From the NCBI GenBank assembly GCA_012521345.1, contig JAAYMN010000024.1:1-37217 (forward strand): 37,217 bases of DNA, read 5' to 3'. Below the pieces are notes generated by a model that was given only the letters and a program-made list of their open reading frames with translations, did not search any database and had not been told where the DNA came from. Position 1 is the first letter of the stretch. Every line of letters begins with the position of its first letter. The position numbers were made by a program, and so were the translations under genes. The DNA comes from Bacillota bacterium (GTDB lineage: Bacteria; Bacillota; Dethiobacteria; Dethiobacterales; Dethiobacteraceae). This document shows, piece by piece, positions 15,363 to 23,708 of the stretch.

Positions 15363-16760
15363 CTACTTCCGAACAAGCTGAATCCAGGTTTGCCCGTAAA
15401 CACGTTCAATTTCTTGGCCGTCCTGGTAATAAAAGCGCGTGGGGGAACTCTCACTTTCTTTGCGCCAGCTGCCGCGGAATTTTTGTCCTTGGCAATAATA
15501 GTCTATTGGTCCCTCCCCGATCAGGTCGGCTGTGGGGCGGCCGCGGCTGTCGTTGTAAAACGGTACATACTGGACAATGATGTTCCTGGCCTTGATGGCA
15601 GTACCGTCGGCGTCTTTGTGCTGCTTGCCGTTAATATAGCGGAAGTAATACCCTTCTTTCTCCACATAGGTGAAACTGACCTTGTAAGTATTGCTGTAGG
15701 TAATGGAAAAGGACGCGGCCTTTTGGCCTTCCCGGTCCAGGTAAGCAGGCCGCAGCGTGACGGTTTCAGAAGGTGACATGAGATTAAGCTGCCTAAGATT
15801 GACATACAGGTTGTGGGGAGCCTTGCGTTTTGTATCGCGGTAAAAGGCCTTGCTGCTTGATGTCAAGGCATTGACACTTTTCATGTCTATTTTGTCAAGC
15901 ACGTCAATATTGTCGTAAGAACCGCCTGCATGCACAAAGCAAATCTTATTTTCCTGCCCCAGCTGAATGTTATGCAGCCTGGCGCTGCGCACAGGCCCCA
16001 CTTTGGCCGGAAAGTCGGCATAAAGGGCCAGGAAGCGGGTGATGCGTCCTTCCACCTCGTACTCATATACCACGCTGGCCTGGGCCAGGCCGTGCTGCGG
16101 TCTCGCCGACGCATGGTTGTCAATCACGACGCCATAAACGGGAGTCCTTTCCGCCTGCGGCACTTTTTTCAGTTCTTCCTCCAGTTCTTCCTTCGCCGCC
16201 GCCAGGAGCTTGTTAACCTGTTCTTTTTCCGCCAGCAGGTTTTTGCGTTCCGCCTCCATACGATACTGCACTTCCTCCAGGTTCTTCTGCTCCGTCTGCA
16301 GCGCCGTCTTCTTCTCCTGCCAGGCGGCATATTCATCCCGCAGCCCCGCCATAATGACCGCATCACGCTGCAAAATACGGGAGAGGTACACAATGCGGGA
16401 AATTAAATCGCCAAAATCATCGGCTGCCAGGATTACTTCCAAATAATTCAGGCCGCCTTTCATGTAAGCACTGCGGACACGCTCGCCGAAAACGAGATTC
16501 TTTTCCGTCAAGGCTTCCTCGGCTGCCGCCAGCGCTTGTTCCGCTTCCTGCAGCCTCTTTTGGGCCGCTTCCATCTCCGCATTGATTTCGTTGATTCGTT
16601 TTTCCCTGTTCTTGATATTTTCTTCCAGCTGCTTCAAAACTTGTTCCAGTTCTGTTACTCTTTGCTGCGCTTCTTCAGGATTGCCTGCAGCAAGGCCGCC
16701 GGCGGCAACAAGCAGTACTGCCAAAAGCATAATTAAACACAGGTAGCGGTAACGTCGCAC
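15363..16760 (-). CDS. Secreted PcsB/CwlO-like coiled coil fused to DUF3048
   Basis: A 465-residue exported protein. Residues 1-25 are a signal peptide. Residues 28-199 are a long coiled coil with the PcsB/EnvC/CwlO hallmark in the middle (SAYMKGGLNYLEVILAADDF, then LISRIVYLSRILQRD), the part that docks on FtsX in those systems. Instead of the expected CHAP, NlpC/P60 or M23 hydrolase, residues about 205-465 are a DUF3048 domain (YerB type): GVVIDNHASARPQHGLAQAS, YEVEGRITRFLALY and GPVRSAR are its conserved N-terminal blocks. The start is GTG 16760, placed 13 bases after the ftsX stop behind GGGGGGTAAGG; a longer frame to 17033 runs inside ftsX and is rejected. I infer an FtsEX-controlled effector. 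Confidence 0.82.
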   Translation of the reverse strand: MRRYRYLCLIMLLAVLLVAAGGLAAGNPEEAQQRVTELEQVLKQLEENIKNREKRINEINAEMEAAQKRLQEAEQALAAAEEALTEKNLVFGERVRSAYMKGGLNYLEVILAADDFGDLISRIVYLSRILQRDAVIMAGLRDEYAAWQEKKTALQTEQKNLEEVQYRMEAERKNLLAEKEQVNKLLAAAKEELEEELKKVPQAERTPVYGVVIDNHASARPQHGLAQASVVYEYEVEGRITRFLALYADFPAKVGPVRSARLHNIQLGQENKICFVHAGGSYDNIDVLDKIDMKSVNALTSSSKAFYRDTKRKAPHNLYVNLRQLNLMSPSETVTLRPAYLDREGQKAASFSITYSNTYKVSFTYVEKEGYYFRYINGKQHKDADGTAIKARNIIVQYVPFYNDSRGRPTADLIGEGPIDYYCQGQKFRGSWRKESESSPTRFYYQDGQEIERVYGQTWIQLVRK

Positions 16761-16773
16761 AAGCCTTACCCCC

Positions 16774-17658
16774 CTATACCCGCAAAAACTTTCTGATGGA
16801 AATGACACTGCCCATTCCGCCCAGCAAGGTGCCCAAAAGCACCAAACCGACATAGATGGGAAGCAGCTGCTCTCCTGCTGTGACCGGCCTGATAAAAAAG
16901 GCAAGCGTATCACGACTGAGATAGTCGGCCAGCCTGCCGTAGCCGGCGAAAAGTGCAGCCACGGCCGCCAGGGTTCCCAGCCAGCCCATGGCCATCCCTT
17001 CCAGTAAAAAGGGGAAACGGATAAACCAGTCACTGGCGCCCAGGTATTTCATAATGCCGATTTCTTCCTGCCTTGCCAGCACCGATAACCGGATGGCGGT
17101 AACTATCAGAAAAACGGCGCCTATGGCCAGCAGGGCACTGATGCCCACAAAAAGAGAGTTAAGCCAGCCTGTGATTTTGACAAGGCGGCTGATCAGTTCC
17201 GCCCCGTACTCCACCAGCTCGACCCCGGGCAGAGTGCGGATAGTTTCTGCCAGCGCCGGCACCGCCTCGGTATGTAAGGCACGCACGCGGAAAGCATTCG
17301 GCAGGGGGTTGTTATCGCCCTCCAAACCCGCCAAAAGAGATGCGTCGCCCAGTGAACGGGCAAAATCCGCCAGCCCTTCATGCTTGGAAACAAAACGGAC
17401 ACTGTCAACTCCGTCCAGGGCGCTGATTTCCGCCTCCAGGGACTCTATCTCGGCATCGTCATACAGGAAAACGCAGATTTCTACGTTTGTTCCAATATCG
17501 CTCATCAGCTGACGGGCATTGATCGCCAGCAGCAGAAAACCTCCCAGGATTGCCAGCGAAACCGCAATAATACAGGCTGTCACCACAGCCAGCCAGAAGT
17601 TGCGCCGCAGGGAAACAAAGCTCTGGCGCAGACAGTACTTAAAAGAATTTAGGTTCAT
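16774..17658 (-). CDS. ftsX: Cell-division membrane protein FtsX
   Basis: A 294-residue FtsX. There is an N-terminal cytoplasmic tail, helix 1 (about 20-42), a large extracytoplasmic domain (about 43-165) that in other bacteria binds the hydrolase activator, then three helices with the FtsX/MacB core between (VLARQEEIGIMKYLGASDWFIRFPFLLEG). With FtsE it forms an ABC-type machine that transmits ATP hydrolysis across the membrane to wall enzymes. The start is ATG 17658, eight bases after GGGGGAG, overlapping the ftsE end by 20 bases, so the two are translationally coupled. The next gene is its probable partner, the coiled-coil/DUF3048 protein. Confidence 0.92.
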   Translation of the reverse strand: MNLNSFKYCLRQSFVSLRRNFWLAVVTACIIAVSLAILGGFLLLAINARQLMSDIGTNVEICVFLYDDAEIESLEAEISALDGVDSVRFVSKHEGLADFARSLGDASLLAGLEGDNNPLPNAFRVRALHTEAVPALAETIRTLPGVELVEYGAELISRLVKITGWLNSLFVGISALLAIGAVFLIVTAIRLSVLARQEEIGIMKYLGASDWFIRFPFLLEGMAMGWLGTLAAVAALFAGYGRLADYLSRDTLAFFIRPVTAGEQLLPIYVGLVLLGTLLGGMGSVISIRKFLRV

Positions 17659-18337
17659 TGGCATAACTCCCCCGCTTTTCATCCCGGACCAGCCGGCCGT
17701 TTTCCAGACTAAGAACACGTTTCTGCATCCTGTCCACCACATCCCAGGCGTGAGTGGCAATAATGACGGTTGTACCGCTCCGGTTGATGTCGGCAAACAA
17801 TTCCATGAGCTGCCAGGATGTTTCCCTGTCCAGGTTGCCTGTCGGTTCATCGGCAAGCAGAAGGATGGGATCTTTCACCAGCGCCCTGGCCACGCCGACA
17901 CGTTGCTGCTCTCCTCCCGAAAGCTCCGCCGGGAATGATTTTTCCTTGCCGGCCAAACCGACCATTGCCAAAACCTGCGGCACTTTAAAGTTAATTTCTC
18001 TTGTTGACCTTCCCAACACTTCCAGGGCAAAAGCCACATTTTCAAAAACAGTTTTTTGCTTTAGCAGGCGAAAATCCTGAAAAACCATGCCGATTTGACG
18101 TCGATGCTTTAAAAGCTGCCTTTTGTCAAGACGGGCAATATCCTTCCCGTGAAAAAAAATCTGGCCGCCGGTAGCCAGCTGTTCACGAAACAGCAATTTA
18201 ATCAAGGTACTTTTGCCTGCACCGCTGGGACCTACCAAAAACACAAACTCTCCCTGTTCAATTTCCAGCGTCAGGTCGGATAAGGCAGGCTGTTTACTGC
18301 CGGGGTAGATCTTTGTCACATTGTTAAACTTAATCAT
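17639..18337 (-). CDS. ftsE: Cell-division ATP-binding protein FtsE
   Basis: A 232-residue ABC ATPase with Walker A GPSGAGKST (36-44), signature LSGGEQQRV, Walker B ILLLADEPTGNLD and the switch histidine in VIIATHAWDVV. The sequence FKVPQVLAMVGL and length fit FtsE. It powers the FtsEX complex, which controls peptidoglycan hydrolysis at division or elongation. I start at ATG 18337 (MIKFNNVTKIYPG), eight bases after AAGGGG. It is the first gene of the envelope operon; I did not find a convincing promoter in 18338-18480. Confidence 0.94.
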   Translation of the reverse strand: MIKFNNVTKIYPGSKQPALSDLTLEIEQGEFVFLVGPSGAGKSTLIKLLFREQLATGGQIFFHGKDIARLDKRQLLKHRRQIGMVFQDFRLLKQKTVFENVAFALEVLGRSTREINFKVPQVLAMVGLAGKEKSFPAELSGGEQQRVGVARALVKDPILLLADEPTGNLDRETSWQLMELFADINRSGTTVIIATHAWDVVDRMQKRVLSLENGRLVRDEKRGSYANEPKFF

Positions 18338-18497
18338 TGTGAGCACCCCTTCTCAAGCAAAGCAACTTAATACAAAATTCGACTGTTTCCCAGCTAATCC
18401 TCTCAGTGAAGAAATCTTAACATAAAAAACACGGGCTCACAGTATTTTCCAGTGGCTGCTTTTCTGCCGTACGCAAGAAAACAATAATCCTGCCGGT

Positions 18498-18528
18498 AAA
18501 AAAGCGTGCCGGCAGTTCCGGCACGCTT
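18498..18528 (-). terminator. Terminator of the corrinoid/GntR/activator operon
   Basis: A perfect 11-bp stem, AAGCGTGCCGG with CCGGCACGCTT, around five bases, followed on the minus strand by TTTTACC. It lies 54 bases past the flavin reductase stop and separates that operon from ftsE. Confidence 0.85.
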
Positions 18529-18581
18529 GCAAAAGCTTAACTTATTATCCGCAGAAAATTCAGGAAGCCCCGGTTCTCGCC

Positions 18582-19124
18582 CTAAACTTCCAGGCGTTTG
18601 CCAAGGGCATAGTAGTAGCCGTCACCGGGGAGGAACGCAATCGGCTTGATTTTTTCCGTAACGGGCATATGAGACTCATCGAGGCAGTCGGAGCGGACTT
18701 TAACATCCTTGATTTCGCCGACAAACATAGTATGCAGGCCCAGGTCTTCCACCTTAATCACCCGGCATTCAATGTTGACGGGAAATTCTTCAATATACGG
18801 GGCGTCAACCAGCGTGGAGCGCACAGGCGTGAGGCCGGTGGCGGCGAATTTGTCAGTGTCACGCCCTGATGTTTTGCCAATGTAATCTATTTCTTTCAGC
18901 AGGTCCTGCGAAGGAATATTGACAGTAAACGCCTTGCGGGTCATTAGTGCCTGGTAGCTGTAAGTTTCCTTGCGTACGGACACGGAGATGCAGGCAGGGC
19001 TGCCGCTGACCACGCCCGTCCAGGCTACTGTCATAACATTGGGCTTACCCGCGGCATCATATGTACCCACTGCCACCAGTGGGCAGGGATACATAAAGGT
19101 TGAGGTTCCCACCGATTCTTTCAT
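18582..19124 (-). CDS. Flavin reductase-like / flavoredoxin family protein
   Basis: A 180-residue FMN-binding split-barrel protein of the flavin reductase-like family. Characteristic pieces are PCPLVAVGTYDAAGKPNVMT near the start, VSVRKETYSYQAL and FTVNIPSQDLLKEIDYIGKTSG. Relatives include flavoredoxin of sulfate reducers and clostridial electron-transfer flavoproteins. It is the last gene of the operon that begins with a corrinoid protein at 23489, so it may supply electrons to the reductive activator two genes upstream; that is inference. ATG 19124 follows AAAGGAGGC; a longer frame lacks a site. Confidence 0.83.
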   Translation of the reverse strand: MKESVGTSTFMYPCPLVAVGTYDAAGKPNVMTVAWTGVVSGSPACISVSVRKETYSYQALMTRKAFTVNIPSQDLLKEIDYIGKTSGRDTDKFAATGLTPVRSTLVDAPYIEEFPVNIECRVIKVEDLGLHTMFVGEIKDVKVRSDCLDESHMPVTEKIKPIAFLPGDGYYYALGKRLEV

Positions 19125-19267
19125 CTTTTTGCCTCCTTTGCATGCTTTGCTCTGCAGTTTGCGCAAAGCCTGTCTCAGTCGGACATCACACTGTTTTTTT
19201 TTCGGCACACGGCAAAAGAAATCCTGCCGCTTTTATCTGGCCATCTCCTCCCAAGAGGGCCGGTGCA

Positions 19268-20167
19268 TCAGAGGCTGCGATATAATTTCTGCAAATTTTC
19301 CAGCTTCATGCCGGCAAAGAGGCCGCTTGTTGTGCCAAGGATAAATGGTCCGCTTTGGGCATAAGCCTTAATCTCCCGCTGCAGCTCTGCCAGGCTATGC
19401 GGGTCGCCTGCCGCCTCCAGATCCTGCATGTCAAGGTGTCCCCAGAGGCAGACGCCACTGCCTGCTTGCCGGCGCAGCAAATCTACCTGCATGCCCGCCT
19501 CCTCTTCCAGGCATTGCAGTCCGTTGAAACCGGCGCCGATAATGTCCGCCAGCACCGCCATCCAATTTCCGTCCGAGTGGTAGAAAACCGGCAGGTCGAA
19601 ACGGCGGACTGCTTCCACCTGGCGGGCAAGACTTGGGATGAAGTATTGCCGGAACAGTTCCGGCCGGGCGAACAAACCCTGCCGGTGGGCAATATCGTCC
19701 GCCAGAATAATGCCGTTGATGCCTTCCGCCGCCAGCAGTTCAATCTGGTAGATGTTGAATTTTTCCACCTGCGCGGTCAAGTCGGCAAGTGCCGCGGGGG
19801 AACGCAGCAGGCTGAAAAACTCTTCCAGCCCCAAAAGCCGCATCCCCCATTCAAAAGCTCCATCCAGCACAGCAAAGACAAAATAGGGAGAGCCGGCTGT
19901 CCACCGCTGCAGGTCCGGCCAGGCAACTTCTTTTCTGCCGGGCAGTTCGCCTTCCCGACCCTCAGGATAGCATGGCAAAAGTGTATAGATATCCAGCTGC
20001 ATTTGCTGCAGGAAAAAAACTGTTACCTCAAAATCCGGTTTTTCCGCAGGAATCAGCTGCCTGATAACGGCATCAGCTATGCACAGCTCCCCTTTGGGAA
20101 TATACCCGGTATTACCTTCCAGCAAAAGCTGTACCATCCTGCGTGAGTTCGGACGACCGTTTTCCAT
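19268..20167 (-). CDS. URO-D superfamily methyltransferase-like protein (C)
   Basis: A 299-residue protein of the uroporphyrinogen decarboxylase superfamily, which includes the corrinoid-dependent methyltransferases MtaA, MtbA and CmuA. It is shorter than proteins A and B at this locus. The segment VFYHSDGNWMAVL corresponds to the zinc-binding HxCG region of MtaA-type enzymes, but has Asp in place of the Cys. CLWGHLDMQDLEAAG and ILGTTSGLFAGMKLENL are the usual C-terminal blocks. Its place between the activator and the flavin reductase, in an operon with a corrinoid protein, argues for methyl transfer to or from that protein and against haem synthesis. ATG 20167 has GAGGAG seven bases upstream. 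Confidence 0.72.
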   Translation of the reverse strand: MENGRPNSRRMVQLLLEGNTGYIPKGELCIADAVIRQLIPAEKPDFEVTVFFLQQMQLDIYTLLPCYPEGREGELPGRKEVAWPDLQRWTAGSPYFVFAVLDGAFEWGMRLLGLEEFFSLLRSPAALADLTAQVEKFNIYQIELLAAEGINGIILADDIAHRQGLFARPELFRQYFIPSLARQVEAVRRFDLPVFYHSDGNWMAVLADIIGAGFNGLQCLEEEAGMQVDLLRRQAGSGVCLWGHLDMQDLEAAGDPHSLAELQREIKAYAQSGPFILGTTSGLFAGMKLENLQKLYRSL

Positions 20168-20220
20168 TTCCATACTCCTCTGTTGCTCCCCGCACGGCCA
20201 AAAGCCCGCTGGCCGTTTTT

Positions 20221-22065
20221 TTACTCCACCTCGGGGAAAAGCATTGAACTGGCAAAGGTGTTGATAAACGACGGGTCTGAACCCAATTCCACAAACTCCA
20301 CGCGGCGGGCGACGGCAGCCGCACGCCTGTATTCTCCGGTGGAAAGAAGAGCCAGTTTGCAGCCTGCACCGGCTGCATTGCCTACCATCTTGATGCGGCC
20401 CTCCAGTTCAGGCGGAATAAGACCGATGGCGCAGGCACTGTGCGGGTTCAGGTAGTTGCCGAAAGCTCCGGCCAGCAGAACTTCTGTAACGTCTTCCACT
20501 TTCAGTCCGTAATTCCGGATGAGAATGCGGATCCCGGCAGCTATGGCACCTTTCGCCAGCTGCAGCTCACGAATATCTTTCTGTGTCACCACAATGGGAG
20601 CGGAGCCTGCTTCTCCCCCGGCAAGGAGAAAAGCAGGAGCACCGTTATATGTAATCAGCCGGTTCGCCAGTTTCCGCCCTGCAGGGTGTGTGATTTCTTC
20701 CGTTTTTTTAAAACGCCCGCGGGAATCAATCAGCCCCGTTTCCAGCAAACCGGCCACAGTGTCCAGGAGCGCGGAGCCGCAGATGCCAAGCGGTTCCACA
20801 TCACCAATGACGGAATATTTCACGTCGCCGGTAAAATGCACATGGTCAATGGCGCCGCTGGCACCGCGCATGCCACAGGTAATCTGGGCGCCCTCAAAGG
20901 CGGGCCCCGCCGCCGTGGAGCAGGCAAGAATGCGGTCTTTATTGCCCAGCGCCATCTCCCCGTTTGTCCCGATGTCCACAACCAACTTGACCTCTTCGCT
21001 GTTATCCAGTTCCGTGGCAAGCAGTACACCGACAGTATCGGCGCCGACAAAACCGGCAATGTTGGGCAGAACAAAAACTTTCCCCGCCGGGTTCATGTCA
21101 AGGCGGACATCCCAGGGATCAATTACCAGCGGCTCTGTAATGACCGGAACATAGGGCGCCAAAGCAACATCGCGCGGGTTGATGCCCAAAAAAAGATGAT
21201 GCATGCAAGTGTTTCCCACCACCGCTACAGCATACACATCATGACGGCTGACTCCCGCCTGTTTCACAGCTTCGCCAAGCAAATCGTTAACGGCCTCTGT
21301 CACCACACGGTGCAAATCTTTCAGGCCCTCCGGATGAGTATTGACATGGGTGATGCGGGATATCACGTCAGCCCCGAATTGTGTCTGGGGGTTGAGGGTG
21401 GACGTTACCGCTAGCTCTTTCCCTGTGTACAAATCCATTAAATAACCGGCGATGGTTGTGGTTCCAATATCAAAAGCCATCCCCAGCAGCTTCTCCGTTG
21501 TGTTGTCCGGCTCCAGTCCCCGTATTTCATTTTTATACAGTACGGCGGTGATTTTATGTTTCGCGAAGCGCAGCAGGTCGGGAACGCTGCGGATTACGGC
21601 AACCCTGGCTGTATCCGCTTTGCTGTCACTTCCCTGAGCGGCCAGGCCGTCTTTAATCCGCTGCCATCCTGTCCGCATATCTTCTACTGTGGCCTTATCC
21701 ACTTCAAGGTAGCGTTTGCTCAGGTGCGGTTCCACCCTTGCTTTTCTGTCCAGTCCCGATAGCAGAATCTGGTGACGAATATTTTTTTCGGAAAGGAATT
21801 CAACCTGCAGGTCGGACTGCACTTTTGTCATGCAAGCCAGGCGGATCCCCTGCGCCAGTTCCTCCGCACTCAAGGCTTTCCTGTCTTCGGCTGTCGGTTC
21901 GCCTGCTCCTGCAGTCAGAAGAACTTTACATTTCCCGCATCTACCCCTGCCTCCACAGGGAAAATCAAAATTGATTCCCGCTTTGTTCATTATTTCTTTC
22001 AGGGTCGTTCCTGCAGCGACTGTTAAACGCAGGCCTCCGGGGAAAGTGACGTTATATTTGCTCAT
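20221..22065 (-). CDS. Reductive activator of corrinoid proteins (2Fe-2S ferredoxin + ASKHA, DUF4445)
   Basis: A 614-residue protein of the RACo/RACE type. The N-terminal plant-type [2Fe-2S] domain has Cys37, Cys43, Cys46 and Cys78 (CGGRGRCGKC and the later ACMTK). A linker leads to a large actin-like ATPase (ASKHA, DUF4445) region from about residue 190, with FDIGTTTIAGYLMDL and VDIGTNGEMALG as phosphate-binding motifs. Such proteins use ATP to re-reduce accidentally oxidised Co(II) corrinoid to the active Co(I) state. Only one is present, so it may serve all three corrinoid proteins here. ATG 22065 follows GGGTGG; the gene is 55 bases after the GntR gene. Confidence 0.92.
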   Translation of the reverse strand: MSKYNVTFPGGLRLTVAAGTTLKEIMNKAGINFDFPCGGRGRCGKCKVLLTAGAGEPTAEDRKALSAEELAQGIRLACMTKVQSDLQVEFLSEKNIRHQILLSGLDRKARVEPHLSKRYLEVDKATVEDMRTGWQRIKDGLAAQGSDSKADTARVAVIRSVPDLLRFAKHKITAVLYKNEIRGLEPDNTTEKLLGMAFDIGTTTIAGYLMDLYTGKELAVTSTLNPQTQFGADVISRITHVNTHPEGLKDLHRVVTEAVNDLLGEAVKQAGVSRHDVYAVAVVGNTCMHHLFLGINPRDVALAPYVPVITEPLVIDPWDVRLDMNPAGKVFVLPNIAGFVGADTVGVLLATELDNSEEVKLVVDIGTNGEMALGNKDRILACSTAAGPAFEGAQITCGMRGASGAIDHVHFTGDVKYSVIGDVEPLGICGSALLDTVAGLLETGLIDSRGRFKKTEEITHPAGRKLANRLITYNGAPAFLLAGGEAGSAPIVVTQKDIRELQLAKGAIAAGIRILIRNYGLKVEDVTEVLLAGAFGNYLNPHSACAIGLIPPELEGRIKMVGNAAGAGCKLALLSTGEYRRAAAVARRVEFVELGSDPSFINTFASSMLFPEVE

Positions 22066-22120
22066 GAAAAACCACCCTTCTGTCTGCTGTCGTAGCCGGT
22101 ACGGCATGTTGTGCGCCGGT

Positions 22121-22819
22121 CTACTGATTGGTGCCCTGCAATTTGATGTAATCGCCCCTGTAGTATGTTACGCCCAATCCCATGGGCTTGTTGTCCTTGC
22201 CAAAAAGTTTCTGTTCCACTACCAAAAGCGGCAGCTGGTCATATATATTCAGATAATGTTTAATGTCATCATCGGGCATTTGCGCATAAATAGTCAGCTC
22301 TTTTTTCAGGGTAAAAGCGGGTGTAGCCTTGGAGAGTATTTCAGAGAAGGTAGCATATTGCAGTTCTTTCTCCACGATGGGCATACCGCGGTGGTATAGC
22401 AAATATTTGACATCATACGCAACCGGATTGCCGTCAGTAAAAAACAGCCTCCTGATGGCGATCAGGTTCTTGCGCCTGGTTGTTTGCAGGCTGTCCGCCA
22501 GTTTTTCATCGGGCATAATAATGCTTACTTCAAGCAGCTGCGTTTTGTCCACCTTGTTGATGGAATTGCTCATTTCGTCGTAATAGATGGTGTATCTGGT
22601 CAGATCGGGTTTTTTCACAAAATTCCCTTTGCCGGGTATGGAATAAATATAGCCGTCCCGTGCCAAAATAGCCAAACCTTTGCGAACAGTCATCCGGCTG
22701 GCCCCAAACTCTTTGCAGAGCGTGTTTTCCGAGTCGATGGCATCCCCGGGCTTCAAGACGCCGCTGCTGATTTTCTCTTTGATGGACTCAACGATCCGTG
22801 TATATACAGGAACCGCCAT
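22121..22819 (-). CDS. GntR/HutC-family regulator with UTRA domain
   Basis: A 232-residue regulator. The N-terminal winged helix-turn-helix (about 1-68) contains VYTRIVESIKEKI, NTLCKEFGASRMTVRKGL and GYIYSIPGKGNFV, all standard GntR features. The C-terminal UTRA domain (about 90-230) binds a small ligand. The gene starts at ATG 22819, within two bases of the end of the upstream corrinoid gene and behind GGGGGAGG, so it is co-translated with it. The operon promoter at 23658 contains a perfect inverted repeat at the -10, a plausible target for autorepression, relieved by a methylated substrate. HutC-type proteins usually bind palindromes of this size; binding here is inferred. Confidence 0.88.
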   Translation of the reverse strand: MAVPVYTRIVESIKEKISSGVLKPGDAIDSENTLCKEFGASRMTVRKGLAILARDGYIYSIPGKGNFVKKPDLTRYTIYYDEMSNSINKVDKTQLLEVSIIMPDEKLADSLQTTRRKNLIAIRRLFFTDGNPVAYDVKYLLYHRGMPIVEKELQYATFSEILSKATPAFTLKKELTIYAQMPDDDIKHYLNIYDQLPLLVVEQKLFGKDNKPMGLGVTYYRGDYIKLQGTNQ

Positions 22820-22820
22820 T

Positions 22821-23489
22821 TTAGCCTCCCCCTTCAAGTGCAGATTTCATCCACCGCAAACAGATCTTCACGCCTTCGTACGCATCAGTCGCAAAGCCGT
22901 CGGCACCGATATAATCTGCTGTTGAAGCGGTTAAATGACTGCCGCCCACGATTACTTTTACTGTATCACGCAGGCCGGCCTCTTTTAAAGCATCAACCAC
23001 TTCCTTCATGGCATCCACAGTGTAGGTTAAAATACCGCTCATCCCCAGGATATCGGGCTTGTGTTCCTGTATTTTTTTCAGAAATACTTCCTTGGGCACA
23101 TCTACGCCAATGTCAATAACTTCAAAACTGTTGGTTTCCGCAAATCCGCGGAAAATGTCCTTGCCAATATCATGCAGATCACCGCGGACGGTACCAAGAA
23201 CAATTTTGCCAATCTTCTTTTTATTTTTGCTGTGAAAAAGTTCCTGCATCTGCTTCAGACCAAGGACTTCTTTAAAAATAACGCCTGCCATGATCAAGTC
23301 GGCAATAAAATATATTTTTTCTTCATAACGCTGTCCGACAATCAACATGCCTTGATTGACTGTCGACAAAAGCTCTTCTGGCAAAACGCCCTCCCGCAGT
23401 GCTTTTTCAGCAAGCCGGATGACTTCATCTTCATCCAGTTCGGCAACTGCATTTATAATCGCTTCCTTTATCTCCACACTATCAGTCAT
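22821..23489 (-). CDS. Corrinoid methyl-carrier protein 2
   Basis: A 222-residue methyltransferase corrinoid protein of the MtaC/MtbC/MttC type. Residues 1-90 form the helical cap domain; the Rossmann B12-binding domain follows, with the cobalt-ligand motif D104-x-H106-x-x-G109 (DLHDIGK), then MSGILTY and VIVGGSHLT. His106 should coordinate cobalt. It differs clearly from the near-identical pair (proteins 1 and 3), so it probably serves another substrate or methyltransferase. It is the first gene of the operon with GntR, activator, URO-D C and flavin reductase, behind a long leader with a hairpin. GGAGCGGAGG precedes ATG 23489. Confidence 0.93.
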   Translation of the reverse strand: MTDSVEIKEAIINAVAELDEDEVIRLAEKALREGVLPEELLSTVNQGMLIVGQRYEEKIYFIADLIMAGVIFKEVLGLKQMQELFHSKNKKKIGKIVLGTVRGDLHDIGKDIFRGFAETNSFEVIDIGVDVPKEVFLKKIQEHKPDILGMSGILTYTVDAMKEVVDALKEAGLRDTVKVIVGGSHLTASTADYIGADGFATDAYEGVKICLRWMKSALEGGG

Positions 23490-23538
23490 GTAAATTCCTC
23501 CGCTCCAAACTTTCCTGCAGCCGGAAAAGCAGGCAAAT

Positions 23539-23571
23539 AAAGGGGCTACATAAAAACACTGCAGCCCCTTT
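23539..23571 (-). terminator. Hairpin in the leader of the corrinoid-2 operon (attenuator-like)
   Basis: AAAGGGGCT and AGCCCCTTT form a 9-bp stem around 15 bases. On the minus strand it is followed by ATTTG, a weak T tract. It lies between the operon promoter at 23658 and the start codon at 23489, so it could attenuate that transcript, and it would also stop readthrough from the corrinoid-1 gene. The plus-strand T tract is stronger but there is no plus-strand gene. Confidence 0.5.
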
Positions 23572-23657
23572 TTATTTGGCTTTTTATCCGTTAATTCACA
23601 GAGCGCATTTCAACAAGCTGTCAAGATGTCTTTAGGGGGAGAATGCTGCTGAGTATA

Positions 23658-23686
23658 AATATATACCCCTCTGGTATACTTGTCAA
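23658..23686 (-). promoter_or_regulatory. Promoter of the corrinoid-2/GntR operon with a built-in inverted repeat
   Basis: On the minus strand: consensus TTGACA, a 17-base spacer and TATATT. The inverted repeat TATACC-CCTCT-GGTATA (23662-23678) fills the spacer and touches the -10, the position of a repressor operator. AGTATA and TATACT further out extend the symmetry. The GntR regulator encoded in this operon is the natural candidate to bind it. Confidence 0.72.
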
Positions 23687-23708
23687 ACAGTTTTGCCATG
23701 AAGGCCGC

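Noticed and set aside
16761-17033. N-terminal extension of the coiled-coil/DUF3048 gene
   Set aside because: These 91 codons lie inside ftsX in another frame. A signal peptide begins at GTG 16760 behind a good ribosome binding site.
19268-20167. HemE (uroporphyrinogen decarboxylase) for haem synthesis
   Set aside because: Context is a corrinoid operon with activator and regulator, no haem genes are nearby, and the sequence fits the methyltransferase branch better.
20440-21414. 324-codon open frame on the plus strand
   Set aside because: Antisense to the reductive activator gene; no recognisable motif.
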